9,878 bases of DNA from Chitinophagaceae bacterium. Its GTDB lineage: Bacteria; Bacteroidota; Bacteroidia; Chitinophagales; Chitinophagaceae. Both the position numbers and the translations under genes were made by a program. The DNA is taken from assembly GCA_947459455.1 (NCBI GenBank), contig CANHEC010000040.1, forward strand, positions 1 through 9,878, read 5' to 3'. Of the stretch, positions 4,293 through 9,878 are shown piece by piece. Position 1 is the first letter of the stretch, and each line of letters opens with the position of its first letter. The notes beneath the pieces were generated by a model. The model was not told the DNA's origin and did no database searches. It saw only the letters and a program-made list of their open reading frames with translations.

Positions 4293-7244
4293 GTGAGCCA
4301 ACCATTGACGGACCAATTGCGCCAGCTGGCGCAGCAGCTGCAGGGCGAGTTGTACTTCGACCACACCATGCGCATTTTGTACGCCACCGATGCCTCGGCG
4401 TACCGCGAAATGCCGCTGGCCGTAGCCATTCCCCACACCAAAGACGACCTCATCCGGCTCATTCAGTTTGCCCGCCAGCACGGTACCAGCCTCATACCCC
4501 GCACCGCCGGCACCAGCCTGGCCGGCCAGGTAGTGGGCCACGGCATTGTGGTAGATGTGAGCAAGCGTTTTACCCAAATACTGGAGCTGAACAGCACCGA
4601 ACAATGGGTACGGGTGCAGCCCGGCGTCATTCGCGACGAGCTGAACATGTACCTGAAGCCGCATGGCTTGTTTTTTGGCCCCGAAACCAGTACAGCCAAC
4701 CGGGCCATGATAGGTGGCATGGTGGGCAATAACAGCTGCGGCAGCAACAGCGTGGTATACGGCAGCACCCGCGACCACCTGCTGGAGGTAACCTGCCTGC
4801 TAAGCGATGGCAGCGAAGTAGTATTTGGCGCCCTGAGTCTCGATGATTTTCATGCCAAATGCGAACTGCCCACGCTGGAAGGAACCGTGTACAGGCAGGT
4901 ACGCAGCATGCTGAGCGTAGAAGCCAACCAAAACGAGATCCGGCGGCAGTTTCCCAAAAAGAGCATCGAACGGCGCAATACCGGCTACGCCATCGACCTG
5001 CTGGTAGAAATGGCCCCCTTTACCGCCGGTGGCCCCGATTTTAACTTTTGCTCACTGATAGCCGGCAGCGAGGGTACGCTCTGCTTCATTACCGAAATAA
5101 AGCTGCATGTAAACGAGCTGCCTCCCCGCGAAACAGGCCTGCTGTGTGTACACTTTCATACCATCGACGAAAGCCTGCGGGCCAACCTGATAGCCCTGCA
5201 GTACCAGCCCAGCGCCAGCGAGCTGATTGATCATTACATCCTGGAGTGCACCAAAGACAATATTGAACAGCGCAAAAACCGCTTTTTTGTGCAAGGCGAC
5301 CCCGGCGCCATACTGGTGGTGGAGTATGCCCGCAACAGCCGCGAAGAAATAGCCGCCATTTGTCAGCAGGTAGAGGCCGATATGCGGGCTGCAGGACTGG
5401 GCTATCATTTTCCGGTGCTGTACGGCGACGACTGCAAAAAGATATGGACCCTGCGCAAGGCGGGCCTGGGCCTGCTGGGCAACCTGCCCGGCGACGAAAA
5501 AGCCGTGCCTGTAATAGAAGACACGGCCGTAGATGTGAACGACCTGCCGGCCTACATCCGCGACTTCAACGAAATCCTGAAAAAGCACGGCCTGTACAGT
5601 GTGCACTATGCGCATGCAGGCAGTGGCGAGCTGCACCTGCGGCCCATCATCAACCTGAAAACCGAAGAAGGAAACCGGCTGTTCCGCGTCATTGCCGAAG
5701 AGATAGCCACACTGGTAAAAAAGTATGATGGTTCGCTGAGTGGCGAGCATGGCGATGGGCGCCTGCGGGGCGAATTCATTCCGCAGATGATAGGCCAGCA
5801 CAACTACGAGCTGCTGCGCCAGCTGAAGTACACCTGGGATCCGCAGAACATCTTCAACCCAAATAAGATAGTAGACACGCCCAGCATGAACAGCATGCTG
5901 CGCTACGAACCGGGGCAAAAAACACCTACGTTCAATACCATTTTTCGCTACCACCACCAGGACGTGCTGCAGCACGCCGAGCAGTGCAATGGCAGTGGCG
6001 ACTGCCGCAAAACGCACCTCAGTGGCGGCACCATGTGCCCCTCCTTCATGGCTACGCGAAATGAAAAAGATACCACCCGGGCCCGGGCCAATATCCTGCG
6101 GGAATTTTTGACCCACAGCAACAAGGTGAACCGATTTGATCATGAAGAGATCAAAGAAGTGATGGACCTGTGCCTGAGCTGCAAGGGCTGCAAGGGCGAG
6201 TGCCCCAGCAATGTGGACGTAGCCAAACTGAAAGCCGAATTTTTACAACACTACTACGATGCCAATGGCGTACCGCTTCGCAGCAGGCTCATTGCCAATT
6301 TTACCAGGAGTGCACAGCTGGGATCGCTATTTCCGGCCGCTTACAATTTTGTGATGACCGCACCAGGCATCAGCACATTGGTAAAAAAGCTGAGTGGCTT
6401 TGCGCCGGAGCGCAGCATGCCCACGCTGCAGCGGCAAACATTGCGGAAGTGGTATCAAAGTCGGAAGTCCGGAGTCCGGAGTCCGGAGATGGGAAGTCGG
6501 GAGAACGGAGCCTTGCCAACGGTATACTTGTTCTGCGACGAATTCACCAACTACAACGACACGCACATTGGCATCAAAGCCATTGAGCTGTTGGAAAAGC
6601 TGGGATATACAGTCATCATACCACAACACTTGGAAAGCGGCCGTACCTGGCTGAGCAAGGGGCTGCTGCGGCAGGCCAAAGTGATTGCCAACACGAATAT
6701 TGAACTACTGTCGCCCCTCATCAGCGAAGCCACACCACTCATCGGCATTGAGCCTTCGGCCATTCTCGCCTTCCGCGATGAATACCCCGACCTGGCCACC
6801 GACGAAAACCTGGCTGCCGCCCAACAGCTGGCCACCCATGCCCTGATGATCGATGAATTTTTAGCCCGGGAAGTGGAGGCAGGCCGCATCAAAGCGGAGC
6901 AGTTTACCACGGCACAAAAGCAGATTAAGCTGCACGGCCACTGCCAGCAAAAAGCGGTGGCGTCGGTAGCCCCAACGGTGAAAATACTATCGCTGCCGGC
7001 CAACTACAGCGTACAAACCATCCCCAGCGGCTGCTGCGGCATGGCGGGCAGTTTTGGTTACGAAAAAGAGCACTACGAACTAAGCATGAAGATTGGCGAA
7101 CTGGTGTTGTTTCCGGCCGTACGCTCTGCCGCCGATGAGGTCATCATTGCCGCCCCCGGCACCAGCTGCCGCCACCAGGTAAAGGACGGCACAGGCCGCA
7201 AGGCCCTGCACCCGGTAGAAGTGCTGTGGGGGGCGTTGGCTTAG
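4293..7244 (+). CDS. ydiJ: YdiJ-type FAD/Fe-S D-2-hydroxyglutarate dehydrogenase, 983 aa
   Basis: This is a one-chain flavin/iron-sulfur dehydrogenase of the YdiJ family, which oxidises D-2-hydroxyacids (D-2-hydroxyglutarate for E. coli YdiJ). The N-terminal PCMH-type FAD domain has the loop PRTAGTSLAG (69-78) and GPETSTANRAMIGGMVGNNS (129-148). The FAD-oxidase C-terminal domain carries HAGSGELHLRP and GEHGDG (484-489), whose histidines bind the catalytic metal and substrate. Iron-sulfur cysteines follow: C565, C571 and C582 in CNGSGDC...MCPSF, then CLSCKGCKGECP at 627-638, a classic CxxCxxCxxxCP cluster. A C-terminal CCG domain has HGHCQQK and GCCGMAGSFGYE (C914, C915). The length is close to E. 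coli YdiJ (1018). I chose GTG 4293 because a TTG at 4263 would sit at the predicted transcription start and the next ATG falls inside the FAD domain. Odd feature: residues 723-739 are encoded by a tandem DNA repeat inserted between the Fe-S and CCG domains. The stop overlaps the convergent gene by 4 nt. The precise substrate is inferred. Confidence 0.9.
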   Translation: MSQPLTDQLRQLAQQLQGELYFDHTMRILYATDASAYREMPLAVAIPHTKDDLIRLIQFARQHGTSLIPRTAGTSLAGQVVGHGIVVDVSKRFTQILELNSTEQWVRVQPGVIRDELNMYLKPHGLFFGPETSTANRAMIGGMVGNNSCGSNSVVYGSTRDHLLEVTCLLSDGSEVVFGALSLDDFHAKCELPTLEGTVYRQVRSMLSVEANQNEIRRQFPKKSIERRNTGYAIDLLVEMAPFTAGGPDFNFCSLIAGSEGTLCFITEIKLHVNELPPRETGLLCVHFHTIDESLRANLIALQYQPSASELIDHYILECTKDNIEQRKNRFFVQGDPGAILVVEYARNSREEIAAICQQVEADMRAAGLGYHFPVLYGDDCKKIWTLRKAGLGLLGNLPGDEKAVPVIEDTAVDVNDLPAYIRDFNEILKKHGLYSVHYAHAGSGELHLRPIINLKTEEGNRLFRVIAEEIATLVKKYDGSLSGEHGDGRLRGEFIPQMIGQHNYELLRQLKYTWDPQNIFNPNKIVDTPSMNSMLRYEPGQKTPTFNTIFRYHHQDVLQHAEQCNGSGDCRKTHLSGGTMCPSFMATRNEKDTTRARANILREFLTHSNKVNRFDHEEIKEVMDLCLSCKGCKGECPSNVDVAKLKAEFLQHYYDANGVPLRSRLIANFTRSAQLGSLFPAAYNFVMTAPGISTLVKKLSGFAPERSMPTLQRQTLRKWYQSRKSGVRSPEMGSRENGALPTVYLFCDEFTNYNDTHIGIKAIELLEKLGYTVIIPQHLESGRTWLSKGLLRQAKVIANTNIELLSPLISEATPLIGIEPSAILAFRDEYPDLATDENLAAAQQLATHALMIDEFLAREVEAGRIKAEQFTTAQKQIKLHGHCQQKAVASVAPTVKILSLPANYSVQTIPSGCCGMAGSFGYEKEHYELSMKIGELVLFPAVRSAADEVIIAAPGTSCRHQVKDGTGRKALHPVEVLWGALA
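6460..6508. repeat. GTCCGGA tandem repeat inside the YdiJ-like gene
   Basis: Three perfect head-to-tail copies of the 7-mer GTCCGGA lie at 6467-6473, 6474-6480 and 6481-6487. They are flanked by degenerate units: GTCGGAA at 6460-6466 on the left and AGTCGGGAGAACGGA-type sequence up to about 6508 on the right. The tract stays in frame and encodes a Ser/Arg/Gly-rich stretch (residues 723-739) in the linker between the iron-sulfur and CCG domains. A 7-bp unit is not a multiple of three, so gain or loss of one copy would shift the frame and remove the CCG domain. Confidence 0.8.
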
Positions 7245-7693
7245 CGCAGCGGCACCGCCGATTGTATACGATCCCATACCAGCTTGGTGCCAAAGCCCAG
7301 GGTATTGTCGGTCATTTTTATCCAATCGAGGCGAATGCTGTGCACCTTGCCCTCCATGGCCAGCGCAAACGGATAGCGCAGGTGGTAGGCTTTGGCAGCC
7401 GCCTTGTTGTCGGCTTCGGCGCCCAGCAGCAGCACCCCTCTGAACTGGATGCCTTGCACTTTCAGCTTGTTCAGCTTATCGGGCAAAATAGTGCCGGCCA
7501 AATAGGGTTGCTCATACAGCCACTGCATGTGCAGGCTATCGTCCGATGTTTTGAAGTACAGTATTTCATGCGCTTCATCGTAGGCATAGTAGCAGCTGAA
7601 GCAATGCAAAGCGCCTTCGGTATTGGAGCAGCACACCGATGCCACGGTTTGTTTGGCTATAAAATGAGCAATGTGCTGTTGTACGCTTTCCAT
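7241..7693 (-). CDS. yhbP: YhbP-like (UPF0306) flavin-fold protein, 150 aa
   Basis: This protein belongs to the split-barrel, pyridoxamine-phosphate-oxidase-like superfamily and resembles E. coli YhbP (UPF0306). The shared pattern includes an N-terminal helix with AKQTVASVCC, a strand ILYFKTSDDSLHMQ, AGTILPDKLNKLKVQGIQFRG, KAYHLRYPFA and above all IRLDWIKMTDNTLGFGTKLVW, which closely parallels the end of YhbP. Members of the superfamily bind FMN or other cofactors, but YhbP itself has no established reaction, so I assign only the fold. The frame is open upstream to a GTG at 7729, but a perfect -7 promoter box occupies 7718-7725, so ATG 7693 is the better start and gives the family's usual length. 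The gene is convergent with the YdiJ-like gene, sharing a TTAG, and divergent from queD. Confidence 0.82.
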   Translation of the reverse strand: MESVQQHIAHFIAKQTVASVCCSNTEGALHCFSCYYAYDEAHEILYFKTSDDSLHMQWLYEQPYLAGTILPDKLNKLKVQGIQFRGVLLLGAEADNKAAAKAYHLRYPFALAMEGKVHSIRLDWIKMTDNTLGFGTKLVWDRIQSAVPLR

Positions 7694-7717
7694 AGCAGCA
7701 AGGCGATTTGTAAAAAG

Positions 7718-7725
7718 CAAAGCTA
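7718..7725 (-). promoter_or_regulatory. Bacteroidota -7 promoter element for the yhbP-like gene, TAGCTTTG
   Basis: This is a perfect TAnnTTTG on the minus strand, 24 nt before ATG 7693, giving an expected leader of about 18 nt. No strong -33 TTTG is visible. Its location rules strongly against the longer GTG start at 7729. Confidence 0.5.
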
Positions 7726-7796
7726 GCACAGCCCTCTAAGGCAGGGAATGCGCTTCGTCAGGTTTTGGCTTCCGGCACAGTTGTTCATTTGCCCAT

Positions 7797-8204
7797 ATGC
7801 TTCGTGTTACCAAAATTTTCCGGTTCGAAACAGCGCATGCCATTCACGGCTATGCCGGTAGCTGCCGCCATGTACACGGCCACTCGTACGAGCTGCACGT
7901 GACCGTGCAGCCCGCCCGGCCCGGCAGCGGCTACCTGCCGGCACCCGGCTTTGTTATTGATTTTAAGGAGCTGAAAGCGGTGGTAAAACAATGCGTGGTA
8001 GACCCGCTCGATCATGGCATTGTATTATCGGGCCGCTATCTGGCCGACCATCCGCACCTGGCCAGCCTGCCCAATTTGCTGGTGTGGCAGGTAGAGCCCA
8101 CGGCCGAAAACATCCTGGTATACATCAGCCAGCAGCTGCAGGCGGCCCTGCCCGCGGCCGTGCGGCTACACCAGCTGAAGCTGTACGAAACAGCCGACTC
8201 GTAA
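7797..8204 (+). CDS. queD: QueD/PTPS family 6-carboxytetrahydropterin synthase, 135 aa
   Basis: This is a zinc enzyme of the 6-pyruvoyl-tetrahydropterin synthase fold. QueD converts dihydroneopterin triphosphate to 6-carboxytetrahydropterin in queuosine (deazapurine) synthesis. FETAHAI places zinc ligand His14. The signature CxxxHGH is Cys23-R-H-V-His27-G-His29, giving the catalytic cysteine and the other two zinc histidines. IDFKEL (54-59) and LDHGIVL supply the catalytic Asp72-His73 pair. PTAENI (101-106) and the C-terminal LYETADS with Glu131 form the pterin pocket. The length fits bacterial QueD. The CxxxHGH form suits both QueD and 6-PTPS, so the exact reaction is inferred, with QueD the commoner bacterial role. 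No other queuosine gene is in the window. ATG 7797 starts right at the conserved first strand. A weak TTCATTTG at 7784-7791 is too close to the start to count as a firm promoter. Confidence 0.88.
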   Translation: MLRVTKIFRFETAHAIHGYAGSCRHVHGHSYELHVTVQPARPGSGYLPAPGFVIDFKELKAVVKQCVVDPLDHGIVLSGRYLADHPHLASLPNLLVWQVEPTAENILVYISQQLQAALPAAVRLHQLKLYETADS

Positions 8205-8221
8205 GCCGAGTGGGATGCCTG

Positions 8222-8249
8222 AAAAAACAAAACCACCCGCTGGGGGTGG
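8222..8249 (-). terminator. Intrinsic terminator downstream of tRNA-Arg
   Basis: On the minus strand, a 6-bp GC stem (CCACCC at 8249-8244 with GGGTGG at 8238-8233) and a 5-nt loop are followed by a T-rich tract, TTTTGTTTTTT, at 8232-8222. This is a good Rho-independent terminator placed 15 nt after the tRNA 3' end. On the plus strand the hairpin is not followed by T residues, so it does not obviously terminate queD. Confidence 0.75.
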
Positions 8250-8263
8250 CTTGCATGGGGTAG

Positions 8264-8335
8264 TAGCCCGGACAAGAATCGAACTTGTATCTAGAGTTTA
8301 GGAAACTCCTATTCTATCCATTGAACTACCGGGCC
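8264..8335 (-). tRNA. tRNA-Arg (anticodon CCT)
   Basis: The 72-nt minus-strand sequence folds into a complete cloverleaf. The acceptor is GGCCCGG/CCGGGCT with a G1-U72 wobble, followed by T8 A9. The D stem is GTTC/GAAT with loop AATGGATA. The anticodon stem is GGAGT/ACTCT around the loop TTCCTAA, placing CCT at positions 34-36. A 4-nt variable loop follows, then the T arm ACAAG-TTCGATT-CTTGT. The discriminator is A, and CCA is not encoded (CTA follows), so it would be added after transcription. The anticodon reads AGG (Arg). It stands alone, with its own terminator at 8222-8249 and a possible weak promoter box upstream. Confidence 0.95.
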
Positions 8336-8370
8336 GGCACCGGCGCCACAGGTGCTGCGCCAGTTGGCGG

Positions 8371-8378
8371 CGAAAATA
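8371..8378 (-). promoter_or_regulatory. Weak -7-like element upstream of tRNA-Arg, TATTTTCG
   Basis: On the minus strand TATTTTCG matches TAnnTTTG with one mismatch, the same variant seen before the YdiJ-like gene. It lies 35 nt before the tRNA 5' end, leaving room for a leader of about 29 nt. No -33 partner is clear. Confidence 0.25.
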
Positions 8379-8414
8379 ATCCATTTGCACCTACCAGTGC
8401 CGCCAGCCCCGCCT

Positions 8415-8422
8415 TACATTTA
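8415..8422 (+). promoter_or_regulatory. Weak -7-like element upstream of the VOC gene, TACATTTA
   Basis: TACATTTA differs from TAnnTTTG only in the last base and lies 21 nt before ATG 8444, a spacing like that of the perfect boxes in this window. The nearest TTTG upstream (8384-8387) is 27 nt away, which is too far for a standard -33 element. Confidence 0.25.
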
Positions 8423-8443
8423 GTATTCATTTCCCCTCCTCGC

Positions 8444-8881
8444 ATGAAAATCATTCTATTGGCCGCCCTCTGCCTCGGCTTCAGCACGGCCGCCCATCCG
8501 CAGGCCACTCCCCGGTTCAATCATGTGGCCTTCACCGTAAAGGAGCTGGCCCGCAGCGCCCGGTTTTACCAGCAGGTAATCGGGCTCGATACCATTCCCG
8601 AGCCTTTCAAAGTAGGCCGCCACCGCTGGTTCAAGCTCAGCGAGCAGGGCGCCCTCCACCTCATCCAGGGCGATCGGCTGCCCGTCAGCATCAAAGAAAG
8701 CCACCTCTGCCTCTCCGTGCCCGACCTCGATGCCCTGATGCAGCGCCTGCGCCAGCTGGGCCTCCCCTTCGAAAGCTGGACCGGCGAAAAAAACCAGTTT
8801 ACCCGCCGTACCGATGGGGTGCGGCAGATTTACCTGCAAGACCCCGACGGCTACTGGCTCGAATTGAACGACGAACGATGA
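8444..8881 (+). CDS. Exported VOC (glyoxalase-fold) protein, 145 aa
   Basis: This is a vicinal-oxygen-chelate superfamily protein with two beta-alpha-beta-beta-beta modules. Module 1 opens with FNHVAFTVKELARSARFYQQVIGL (25-48) and module 2 with SHLCLSVPDLDALMQRLRQLGL (86-107). It closes with IYLQDPDGYWLELND (129-143). The positions normally used for metal are His27, His72, His87 and Glu140, so a mononuclear metal site is plausible. The N-terminus (MKIILLAALCLGFSTAAHP) is a signal peptide without a usable lipobox, so the protein is predicted to be periplasmic or secreted, which is unusual for a fold better known from cytosolic enzymes. The open frame extends upstream through the tRNA region, but ATG 8444 is where the signal peptide begins. 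The reaction is unknown, since VOC proteins range from glyoxalases and dioxygenases to resistance proteins. Confidence 0.82.
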   Translation: MKIILLAALCLGFSTAAHPQATPRFNHVAFTVKELARSARFYQQVIGLDTIPEPFKVGRHRWFKLSEQGALHLIQGDRLPVSIKESHLCLSVPDLDALMQRLRQLGLPFESWTGEKNQFTRRTDGVRQIYLQDPDGYWLELNDER

Positions 8882-8902
8882 GCGCCCAGCGCCTTCAGCC
8901 GC

Positions 8903-8910
8903 TATCTTTG
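8903..8910 (+). promoter_or_regulatory. Bacteroidota -7 promoter element for the TPR gene, TATCTTTG
   Basis: This is a perfect TAnnTTTG match in the 90-bp gap after the VOC gene, 61 nt before ATG 8972. It predicts a leader of about 55 nt. A second, imperfect box (AATATTTG, about 8958-8965) is too close to the ATG. No clear -33 element is present. Confidence 0.45.
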
Positions 8911-8971
8911 CCGCCCTTCAACCAGCGGAGTGCGCCGCCATGGCCACCCCGCTCCTCAAATATTTGCACTT

Positions 8972-9631
8972 ATGAAGATTTACAATTGGCTGCTGCGTTA
9001 TCGGTTTTGGCTGGGCCTGGTGGCTCTGGCGCTGGCCATTGGGGTCAATGTATATGCCGGCTTCTGGCAGTCGTTCATTTTGTACCTGCTGGCCGTGGTA
9101 GCTATTGCCAGCCACTTTTTCATAGGGCCCATGCGCCTTATACAGGAGTACATTGAGGCCGGCGATATGGAAGGCGCCGAAAAGGTGCTGAACATGATCT
9201 GGTTTCCCAACCTGCTGTACAAGCCCATCCGTAGCGCCTACTACACCCTCAAGGGCCAAATGGCCATGATGCGGCAAGACTTTGCCGGCGCCGAGCAGCA
9301 CATGAAGAGAAGCGAACAGCTGGGCATGCCCATGGCCGAGGCCGAGGGCGCCAACAAGCTGCAGCTGGGCATGCTGGCCATGCAGCGCGGCGATTTTAAG
9401 CAGGGCGAAAACTATATCCGGGCCGCCATCCGGGCGGGCATCCCCGATGCCGACGGTGCCGCCATGGCCTACCTCCAAATGTGCCAGATCTACATGCAAA
9501 AAGGCGATATCCGCAGCCTGCGGGCCGCCAAAGAAATGTTTCGCAAGGCCAAGGCCCAAAAAGCCAGCAACAAAGAAGTGCTCGAGCAAATCAAAAAGCT
9601 CAACAGCTATATCAGCCGCATCCCCGGGTAG
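8972..9631 (+). CDS. Membrane-anchored TPR protein, 219 aa
   Basis: Two hydrophobic segments at about residues 12-29 (FWLGLVALALAIGVNVYAG) and 33-52 (SFILYLLAVVAIASHFFIG) form an N-terminal membrane hairpin. The rest is helical and shows tetratricopeptide-like repeats: IEAGDMEGAEKVLNMIW, TLKGQMAMMRQDFAGAEQHMKRS, LQLGMLAMQRGDFKQGENYIRAAI and LQMCQIYMQKGDIRSLRAAKEMFRKA. The small-residue/Gly-Asp/Ala pattern is typical of TPR helix pairs. Both termini are predicted cytoplasmic, so the TPR array would be a cytosolic scaffold on the inner membrane. The partner is unknown. The frame is open back to an alternative start at 8930, but ATG 8972 begins directly at the basic head and first helix. It is followed by a strong terminator. 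Confidence 0.8.
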   Translation: MKIYNWLLRYRFWLGLVALALAIGVNVYAGFWQSFILYLLAVVAIASHFFIGPMRLIQEYIEAGDMEGAEKVLNMIWFPNLLYKPIRSAYYTLKGQMAMMRQDFAGAEQHMKRSEQLGMPMAEAEGANKLQLGMLAMQRGDFKQGENYIRAAIRAGIPDADGAAMAYLQMCQIYMQKGDIRSLRAAKEMFRKAKAQKASNKEVLEQIKKLNSYISRIPG

Positions 9632-9655
9632 TACAGTACCCCCTTGCGCATGCAG

Positions 9656-9697
9656 CAGCGGCCGCCCCACCTCGTTTGGAGCGGCCGCTGTTTTTTT
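9656..9697 (+). terminator. Strong intrinsic terminator after the TPR gene
   Basis: A perfect 10-bp GC-rich stem pairs CAGCGGCCGC (9656-9665) with GCGGCCGCTG (9681-9690) across a 15-nt loop and is followed at once by seven T residues (9691-9697). It lies 24 nt after the TPR stop codon. Confidence 0.92.
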
Positions 9698-9698
9698 A

Positions 9699-9862
9699 TT
9701 TGGGCATAGCAGCACCTGTGCAGGGCCCGGCAGCTGTTCCCGCCTTCGCCCGCTGCACGGCAGGCCCCCGCACCCGGCCCACGGCTCAGTCGGGCATGCC
9801 ATGGGCTACCGTGCACCCCCCGGCCAGCCTTAACACTGTGCTACAAGGGCCAATGCCCCAAA
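9699..9862. other. Gene-free GC-rich segment with nested complementary arms
   Basis: No supported gene lies here on either strand. The segment can form a nested structure. TTTGGGCAT (9699-9707) is complementary, with one bulge, to ATGCCCCAAA (9853-9862), and the adjacent TAGCA (9707-9711) to TGCTA (9839-9843). Inside, TGCACGG (9754-9760) pairs with CCGTGCA (9809-9815), and GCCCA (9777-9781) with TGGGC (9802-9806). A local hairpin GCAC-CT-GTGC follows the outer left arm. This is consistent with a structured RNA or a dispersed repeat element. The strand is undetermined, and the high GC content raises the chance of accidental pairing. Confidence 0.35.
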
Positions 9863-9878
9863 ACTGCGTACTTCGCAG

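Noticed and set aside
5052..6143. 363-codon minus-strand frame opposite the YdiJ-like gene
   Set aside because: The plus strand here carries conserved FAD-oxidase and Fe-S motifs, and the antisense peptide resembles nothing.
6460..6508. Possible CRISPR-like array
   Set aside because: The 7-bp units are contiguous with no spacers, and the tract lies inside an intact coding frame.
7764..7791. Promoter for queD (TTTG 7764-7767 with TTCATTTG 7784-7791)
   Set aside because: The -7 box has a mismatch in a fixed position, the spacer is 16 nt, and the implied start would fall on or after the ATG at 7797.
8264..8335. tRNA gene as an integration site for a mobile element
   Set aside because: No integrase, no second copy of the tRNA 3' end and no change in gene character are seen on either side.
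8345..9720. Shared 12-mer GCAGCACCTGTG near the tRNA (minus strand) and at 9709-9720 (plus strand)
   Set aside because: Several 12-mer matches are expected by chance in about 10 kb of GC-rich double-stranded sequence, and the flanks do not align.
8918..9802. 294-codon minus-strand frame across the TPR gene and its terminator
   Set aside because: It runs through a textbook terminator and opposite a good TPR protein, so it is a shadow frame.

Overview
The window looks like chromosomal DNA from a GC-rich member of the Bacteroidota, probably near the Chitinophagaceae (inference). The start codons lack Shine-Dalgarno sequences. Several genes are instead preceded by the Bacteroidota-type -7 promoter element TAnnTTTG. 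Two tandem LVIVD-like lipoproteins, a predicted outer-membrane protein and a TatC with a long first periplasmic loop also fit this phylum. Most genes are housekeeping or metabolic, and I see no phage, transposase, CRISPR, toxin or defence module.

Layout. Positions 1-378 hold a terminator-like inverted repeat and a tiny single-helix membrane ORF behind a TAnnTTTG box. Positions 379-2471 (+) are a compact cell-envelope trio: two LVIVD-like lipoproteins and a predicted beta-barrel protein. Facing them, 4130-2468 (-) is a run of three genes: tatC, an 86-residue two-helix membrane protein, and rpiB. A divergent promoter region (4131-4292) separates tatC from a 983-residue YdiJ-type FAD/Fe-S D-2-hydroxyacid dehydrogenase (4293-7244, +). 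That gene ends against a minus-strand YhbP-like flavin-fold gene (7241-7693). A second divergent region leads to a QueD/PTPS-family gene (7797-8204, +). Next come a tRNA-Arg(CCT) with its own terminator on the minus strand, an exported VOC/glyoxalase-fold protein (8444-8881, +) and a membrane-anchored TPR protein (8972-9631, +) with a textbook terminator. The last 180 bases have no convincing gene but show nested long-range complementarity.

How they work together. The trio at 379-2471 probably forms one transcript for envelope proteins of unknown role. tatC, the 86-residue gene and rpiB are probably cotranscribed, although Tat export and pentose-phosphate isomerisation have no obvious functional link. 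The remaining genes look like independent units. Both convergent gene pairs overlap by exactly four bases through a shared TTAG.

The points most worth a second look are a GTCCGGA tandem repeat inserted in frame in the YdiJ-like dehydrogenase, the structured segment at the right end, the tiny membrane ORF at the left end, and the uncharacterised lipoprotein/barrel operon. I did not find a convincing new multi-gene system.
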